The position numbers and the translations under genes were made by a program. A DNA stretch of 17,366 bases from Candidatus Bipolaricaulota bacterium (lineage in GTDB: Bacteria; Bipolaricaulota; Bipolaricaulia; UBA7950; UBA9294). Location of the stretch: assembly GCA_015485945.1 (NCBI GenBank), contig WFSM01000091.1, positions 1 through 17,366 of the forward strand, read 5' to 3'. The stretch's first letter is position 1. Each line of letters begins with the position of its first letter. Positions 13,428 through 17,366 of the stretch are shown in pieces. The notes under the pieces are model-generated. The model saw nothing but the letters and a program-made list of their open reading frames with translations. It was not told where the DNA came from and did no database searches.

Positions 13428-14210
13428 ATGGACACAGATAAACTAATCTCCAAAAAAGACGTGCTCCGCACAACCGGGATTTCATACGGCCAGCTGTACC
13501 GGTGGAAGCGTAAGGGATTGATTCCCGAGGACTGGTTCATTCGCCGCGCCACGTTCACTGGCCAAGAGACGTTCTTCCCGCGCGATAAAATCCTCACACG
13601 GATCGAGCAGATCAAACGGATGAAGGAGGCACATCCCCTCGACGATCTGGCAGCATTGATCACCCGCAAGATCGATAAGAAGCTGGAGGTCGCATTCTCA
13701 CGTCTCCGCAACCTCGATTGGCTGGACGAACGCCTGGCCAAGCTCTGTGAAATCAGCCAGGAAGACGGCGAGGTTGTTCCACTTGCGGATGCGTTCTGCA
13801 TCGGGGTGTTGCGCCAACTGCGCACCGCGGCCCGGGACGAGGAAGTGACACTGGTCAAACGTACCCTGGACACCGCGTTGGAAAACGGTCTGATCGAACG
13901 GGTGCGCGCCGAGGAACTTCGGCTCTACCTGGTGCGCAAGCACATTGCCGCCGGTGGATTGTCAGCCGAGATCAGCACGGTGATAATTGCTCCGCCACAG
14001 GCACTGTTTGATCCCGATCTCACAGTGGTCAAAACCGTCGACCTCCGCGCAATCATCGAAGCGATCAATCTCGATATCGCCGCGGAGGGCAGCCACCGTC
14101 TAAAAGAAGAACTGAAAGAAAAAGCAGACAGGATCAAGGAACAGGAACTTAAGCGGTTCAAACAAGAAATGGCACGTCTCAAGAAAGAAACGCGCAAGGA
14201 GGGAAAATGA
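13428..14210 (+). CDS. YhbD-like (DUF4004) protein with MerR-type HTH
   Basis: The 260-aa protein begins with a MerR-like winged helix: LISKKDVLRTTGISYGQLYRW at residues 6-26, followed by KRKGLIPEDWFIRR at 27-40 and the block around FFPRDKILTRIEQI. The middle (70-190) is helical and not recognised. Residues 225-260 are a Lys/Glu-rich coiled coil. The layout (YhbD-like protein, then polymer-forming proteins) matches what I recall of the Bacillus subtilis yhbDEF locus, and this is the main reason for the name. It may regulate the operon or act as a bactofilin partner. The start ATG has only a weak AAGG before it. The stop overlaps the bactofilin start as ATGA. Confidence 0.75.
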   Translation: MDTDKLISKKDVLRTTGISYGQLYRWKRKGLIPEDWFIRRATFTGQETFFPRDKILTRIEQIKRMKEAHPLDDLAALITRKIDKKLEVAFSRLRNLDWLDERLAKLCEISQEDGEVVPLADAFCIGVLRQLRTAARDEEVTLVKRTLDTALENGLIERVRAEELRLYLVRKHIAAGGLSAEISTVIIAPPQALFDPDLTVVKTVDLRAIIEAINLDIAAEGSHRLKEELKEKADRIKEQELKRFKQEMARLKKETRKEGK

Positions 14211-14947
14211 CTGAGAAACGGAATTCGGCGAGTATTTCCGGAGCGGGGGTGATCAGTGGTGGGACCTATGAGCGCGTAACGATCTCCGGCGCCGGTAAGA
14301 TCGACGGCGACGTGGAAACGGATGACCTACGGATCTCAGGTGCAGGCAAAGTTGCCGGGAAAGTGCGGGCACGGGAAATCACGGTGTCAGGCACCACGAC
14401 GTTCGCCGCCGGGGTGCACGCCGATGAGATGCGGGTAAGCGGTAGCGCTCGCGTCGACGGCCCAGTGCAGGTCAAGGAGCTCAAGTGCGCGGGTACGTTC
14501 AAGGCAACCCACGACGTCAGTTCCGAGTACATCAAGATCAGCGGATCGCTGCACGTCGATGCCGACGTGGAAGCAGAGATATTCAAGACGAGCGGCGGGT
14601 TTCAGATTAGTGGCCTTCTGTCCGCCGATCGGATCGAAATTGCCCTCGGCGGGCGGTGCACGGCACGCGAAATCGGGGGCGAAAAGATCGCCGTTCGTCG
14701 CGGCGGATGGCGCGAGCGCGGCATTCTGTTTGACGGCCTAATTCGGTTATTCACCGGCGGCGGCCCCGCCTCTCTCCACGCCCAACTGATCGAGGGAGAC
14801 GAGGTATTCCTTGAAGACACAACCGCGGAGACGGTACGGGGAAAGACAGTGGAGATTGGGCCGGGCTGTGAAATCGGCACCGTGGAGTACTCCGAGTCAC
14901 TGCGGGTGGCACACGATGCGACGGTGAAAAACAAGACCCGTGCCTGA
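14207..14947 (+). CDS. Bactofilin-like polymer-forming protein
   Basis: Polymer-forming cytoskeletal-type protein of 246 aa. Residues 8-150 are a ladder of short beta repeats with the recurring ISGAG or VSG step every 16-17 residues (near 10, 26, 43, 60, 79), typical of the bactofilin right-handed beta-helix. A less regular section at 150-195 contains the hydrophobic GILFDGLIRLF segment, then a second beta ladder at 195-240. The length is like Bacillus YhbE/YhbF, roughly twice a minimal bactofilin. No signal peptide is present, so it is a cytosolic filament, perhaps docking to the membrane. AAGGAGGG just upstream gives a strong ribosome site. Such proteins act in cell shape, stalks or flagellar assembly elsewhere; the role here is unknown. 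Confidence 0.82.
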   Translation: MTEKRNSASISGAGVISGGTYERVTISGAGKIDGDVETDDLRISGAGKVAGKVRAREITVSGTTTFAAGVHADEMRVSGSARVDGPVQVKELKCAGTFKATHDVSSEYIKISGSLHVDADVEAEIFKTSGGFQISGLLSADRIEIALGGRCTAREIGGEKIAVRRGGWRERGILFDGLIRLFTGGGPASLHAQLIEGDEVFLEDTTAETVRGKTVEIGPGCEIGTVEYSESLRVAHDATVKNKTRA

Positions 14948-14956
14948 GGTGACAAG

Positions 14957-15184
14957 ATGGTAATCGGATTTATCCTCGGCGTGATCAGTGTGATCATTGC
15001 CATCGTTGGTGCCGCAGTCGGGCTTACTGTCAGGGCGCTCGGCAGTGTGTTCGCCGTCGCAGCGTTATTCCTCATTGCTGCGCTGCTCTTTTATCCCGTT
15101 TTCATGTGGGTGGTGATCGGGCTCGCCGTCGTTGTGATAGTGCGGGGGTTGCACTGGTGGAGAGGCGGGTTCCGGGTGCGATAA
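14957..15184 (+). CDS. Small two-helix membrane protein
   Basis: A 75-aa hydrophobic protein with helix 1 at about residues 3-25 (glycine- and alanine-spaced, ILGVISVIIAIVGAAVG) and one or two further helices at about 29-63. The charged C-terminal tail (HWWRGGFRVR) probably lies inside. GAGGTGA (14947-14953) overlaps the end of the bactofilin stop and sits 3-4 bases before the ATG. Its place 9 bases after the bactofilin gene suggests a membrane anchor or partner for the filament (inference). Family not recognised. Confidence 0.7.
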   Translation: MVIGFILGVISVIIAIVGAAVGLTVRALGSVFAVAALFLIAALLFYPVFMWVVIGLAVVVIVRGLHWWRGGFRVR

Positions 15185-15253
15185 CGCCTCGCGCCGGTGG
15201 TGTGTTGAACCGTTTCTCCCCGTAGCCACACTAACGATAGGAAAGGACACAAT

Positions 15254-16525
15254 ATGCCGGAAGTCAACCCACACTGGAAACCGCCGTTTTTCACGATCTG
15301 GACCGGACAACAGGTATCACTTATCGGAAGCAGCCTGGTGCAGTTCGCGATCGTGTGGTGGTTGACGAAGACGACTGGCTCGGCGACCGTCCTTGCCACG
15401 GCAACGCTGGTGGCGATGCTGCCGCAAATAGTGATCGGACCGTTTTCCGGAGCGCTTGTCGATCGGTTCAGCCGCCGCTGGGTGATGATCCTCGCCGACG
15501 GAGCGACCGCGCTGTCGTCAGTGGTGCTTGCGTACCTGTTCTGGATCGGGACGGTGCAGATATGGCAGGTGTACCTAATCCTGGCGGTGCGGGCAATCGG
15601 AGGCGGATTCCAGTGGCCGGCGATGAGTGCGTCGACGGCGCTCATGGTGCCGGAGCGGCATTTGACCCGCGTCGCCGGGTTAACCCAGACGATGCAGGGA
15701 ATAACAAACATCATCTCCCCGCCGTTGGGAGCAATCCTGCTCGCGTTGTTGCCGATGTACTGGATCATGGGGGTTGATGTCGTCACTGCAGCCGTGGCCA
15801 TCGGGCCGCTGTTCTTCATCCCGATACCACAGCCATCCCGGTCAGCAACCGCAGGGACCGGCATCAGAGCCTATCTCGGCGAGATCCGGGATGGATTTCA
15901 CTACGTATGGCGGTGGAAGGGATTACGGTACATTATCGGCATCGCCGCATTCATCAACTTCGCCGTTCAACCCGCGTTCTCGTTGCTTCCACTGCTGGTG
16001 CGCAAACACTTTTCCGGCGGTGCGCTCCAATTGAGTTGGTTGGAAACGGCGTTCGGCATCGGCGTGGTCGTGGGCGGACTGGCCCTCAGCGTGTGGGGTG
16101 GATTTCGCCGCCGGGTGCACACGTCGCTTGCCGGCATCATCGGGATGGGATTCGGGATCGCAATGATGGGATTCCTGCCGTCAAGCGGCTTATTGATCGG
16201 GATCGGGGCGCTATTCATCGTCGGAATGATGAATCCACTTGCCAACGGGCCATTGGAAGCTTTGCTCCAGGCGACAATCGCTCCCGGGATGCAGGGCCGC
16301 GTCCTTGCTCTCCTCGGCAGCCTGGTCACGGCGATGTCACCGTTGAGCCTCGCCCTCGCTGGCCCAATTTCCGACATCATGGGAATCCAGTTCTGGTACC
16401 TCGTCGGCGGGATAACAATGATCATCCTCGGCGGTGCCGCGTTCCTCTCCACGACGATCATGCAGATTGAAGAGACGGTGGCGGTACCCACAGCAATGGC
16501 AGCAGAAGAGGAAGTCAGCGATTGA
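15254..16525 (+). CDS. MFS exporter, MefA/EntS-like (MFS_3)
   Basis: Inner-membrane proton-driven exporter of 423 aa with about 12 predicted helices. The short N-terminus (FFTIWTGQQVSLIGSSL) and motif A (GALVDRFSRR, residues 66-75) match the MFS_3 group, which includes macrolide efflux proteins and siderophore exporters. The second half has the corresponding VGGLALSVWGG and the G(M)QGRVLALLGS block. The C-terminal tail is acidic. AGGAAAGGA lies 6-7 bases before the ATG. A 69-base gap from the previous gene holds no convincing promoter, so it may be transcribed with the bactofilin operon. Substrate cannot be told. Its last 11 bases overlap the end of the lpd gene on the other strand. Confidence 0.85.
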   Translation: MPEVNPHWKPPFFTIWTGQQVSLIGSSLVQFAIVWWLTKTTGSATVLATATLVAMLPQIVIGPFSGALVDRFSRRWVMILADGATALSSVVLAYLFWIGTVQIWQVYLILAVRAIGGGFQWPAMSASTALMVPERHLTRVAGLTQTMQGITNIISPPLGAILLALLPMYWIMGVDVVTAAVAIGPLFFIPIPQPSRSATAGTGIRAYLGEIRDGFHYVWRWKGLRYIIGIAAFINFAVQPAFSLLPLLVRKHFSGGALQLSWLETAFGIGVVVGGLALSVWGGFRRRVHTSLAGIIGMGFGIAMMGFLPSSGLLIGIGALFIVGMMNPLANGPLEALLQATIAPGMQGRVLALLGSLVTAMSPLSLALAGPISDIMGIQFWYLVGGITMIILGGAAFLSTTIMQIEETVAVPTAMAAEEEVSD

Positions 16526-17366
16526 TCGTGTGGATCGCCCGGCCAAGCGCGTTTTCTGCCGCTTCTTTCAATCCTTCAGGCAACGTCGGATGGGGATGAA
16601 CCGTATCCGCAACCGCTGATAGCGTGAGCCCGTTCTGGACAGCGACCGCCGCTTCGGAGATCAAGTCAGACGCTTCGGCACCCACAATCTGCACCCCAAG
16701 TATCCGCTCCGTCCGCGCATCCGCGACCACCTGGAACGTCCCGTCCGGAGCGTCCATTCCCAGCGCTTTGCCAAGGGCAGCGTACGGAAACCGGCCAACA
16801 CGGACTTCGCATCCCGCTTTCACTGCCGCCGCCTCCGACAGTCCGACCGCCGCTACCTCGGGGTCGGTGAACACCGCCTGGGGGATGGTGTCGTAATCGA
16901 GCGCATATTCTTCACCAACAAACTGGGCGGCGAGCTTCAATCCTTCGGCGGATGCCTTGTGGGCGAGCATCGGTCCCGGCACCAGATCGCCGATCGCGTA
17001 AATTCCGGGAACGCTCGTTGCCAGATTTTCGTCAACCATGGCGAATCCGTGTCGATCACACTCGATCCCGAGATTATCCAAACCGGCGGAGTTAGGGCGC
17101 CGCCCCACTGCGACGAGAACGCGATCGGCGGGAAATTCCTCCCCATCCTGTGTCCGTACCATCACCCCGTCACCCGTCGCTTCATGGGATGCGGCCGCCG
17201 TCTCCACCCGAACTTCGATCCCCTGTTTTTTTAGCCCCGCCGCTACCCGGGCCCGAATACGGCGGTCGAGGTCGAGCCCAGGAAGAATCGTTGGCATCAT
17301 TTCGAGCACAACCACTTTGGTTCCCAACCGCGCGTAGATCGTGGCAAGCTCAAGCCCGATCACTCC
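16515..17366 (-). CDS. lpdA: Dihydrolipoamide dehydrogenase, C-terminal part (5' end outside window)
   Basis: FAD-dependent E3 enzyme that reoxidises dihydrolipoamide with NAD+, used by 2-oxo acid dehydrogenases and the glycine cleavage system. The frame is open to the right edge (GVIGLELA, the NAD-binding Rossmann entry), so the FAD domain and redox disulfide lie outside. Visible blocks are VVLEMMPTILPGLD, RVLVAVGRRPN, the second FAD contact IYAIGDLVPGPMLAHKA, and the dimer domain with AVFTDPEVAAVGLSE and the catalytic HPHPTLPE. The dimer interface and active-site His-Glu pair of the partner subunit are intact, which separates it from mercuric or glutathione reductases. No lipoylated partner is in view. 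Confidence 0.92.
   Translation of the reverse strand, partial: GVIGLELATIYARLGTKVVVLEMMPTILPGLDLDRRIRARVAAGLKKQGIEVRVETAAASHEATGDGVMVRTQDGEEFPADRVLVAVGRRPNSAGLDNLGIECDRHGFAMVDENLATSVPGIYAIGDLVPGPMLAHKASAEGLKLAAQFVGEEYALDYDTIPQAVFTDPEVAAVGLSEAAAVKAGCEVRVGRFPYAALGKALGMDAPDGTFQVVADARTERILGVQIVGAEASDLISEAAVAVQNGLTLSAVADTVHPHPTLPEGLKEAAENALGRAIHTINR

Noticed and set aside
15185..15253. Promoter for the MFS gene (TTGAAC at 15205 and TAACGA at 15232)
   Set aside because: The spacing is 21 bases and the -10 is poor, so I do not claim it.
1..17366. tRNA, rRNA, CRISPR arrays, transposases, att sites
   Set aside because: I looked in all gaps on both strands and saw no cloverleaf, regular repeat array, transposase motif or flanking direct repeats.

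Overview
The window is a gene-dense bacterial chromosome segment. It carries 16 protein genes (two cut by the window edges) on both strands, and no intergenic gap exceeds about 140 bases. Bacterial identity rests on smpB, bacterial-type serS and good sigma70-like promoters. Most coding sequence is GC-rich. A secreted NosD-like beta-helix protein and PKD-repeat proteins next to standard metabolic genes suggest an uncultured, deep-branching anaerobe-like lineage such as Bipolaricaulota. That placement is a guess from style, not from a marker tree. I see no tRNA, rRNA, CRISPR array, IS element or phage gene.

Layout. (1) 1-842: 3' part of urocanate hydratase, ended by a hairpin. (2) 984-2402: a secreted PKD protein with an AT-rich 5' end, followed by a strong intrinsic terminator. 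(3) 4639-2478, minus strand: an AP-superfamily phosphodiesterase coupled through an ATGA overlap to an RNase Z-like metallo-beta-lactamase protein. (4) 4737-9383, plus strand: serS, an ABC ATPase, a secreted NosD-like beta-helix protein and an ABC-2 permease. (5) 11010-9380, minus strand: smpB and a dGTPase-like HD hydrolase, coupled by ATGA. (6) 11115-13140: class II fructose-bisphosphate aldolase and phosphofructokinase behind a near-consensus promoter. (7) 13192-15184: a strong promoter, a 57-residue small protein, a YhbD-like (DUF4004) MerR-type regulator, a bactofilin-like polymer-forming protein and a small membrane protein. (8) 15254-16525: an MFS exporter, convergent with a dihydrolipoamide dehydrogenase gene that runs off the right edge.

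How they work together. Region 6 is a two-step glycolytic module; its PFK has an unusual donor-site pair (Asp104/Gln124). In region 4, ATPase, NosD-like protein and permease have the three component types of the NosDFY machine, but no nitrous oxide reductase genes are in view, so the client or substrate is unknown. This is my best candidate for an undescribed system. Region 7 resembles the Bacillus yhbDEF bactofilin locus with an added small protein. It also has a 17-bp sequence present twice, once in the promoter and once just before the regulator gene, which suggests autoregulation.
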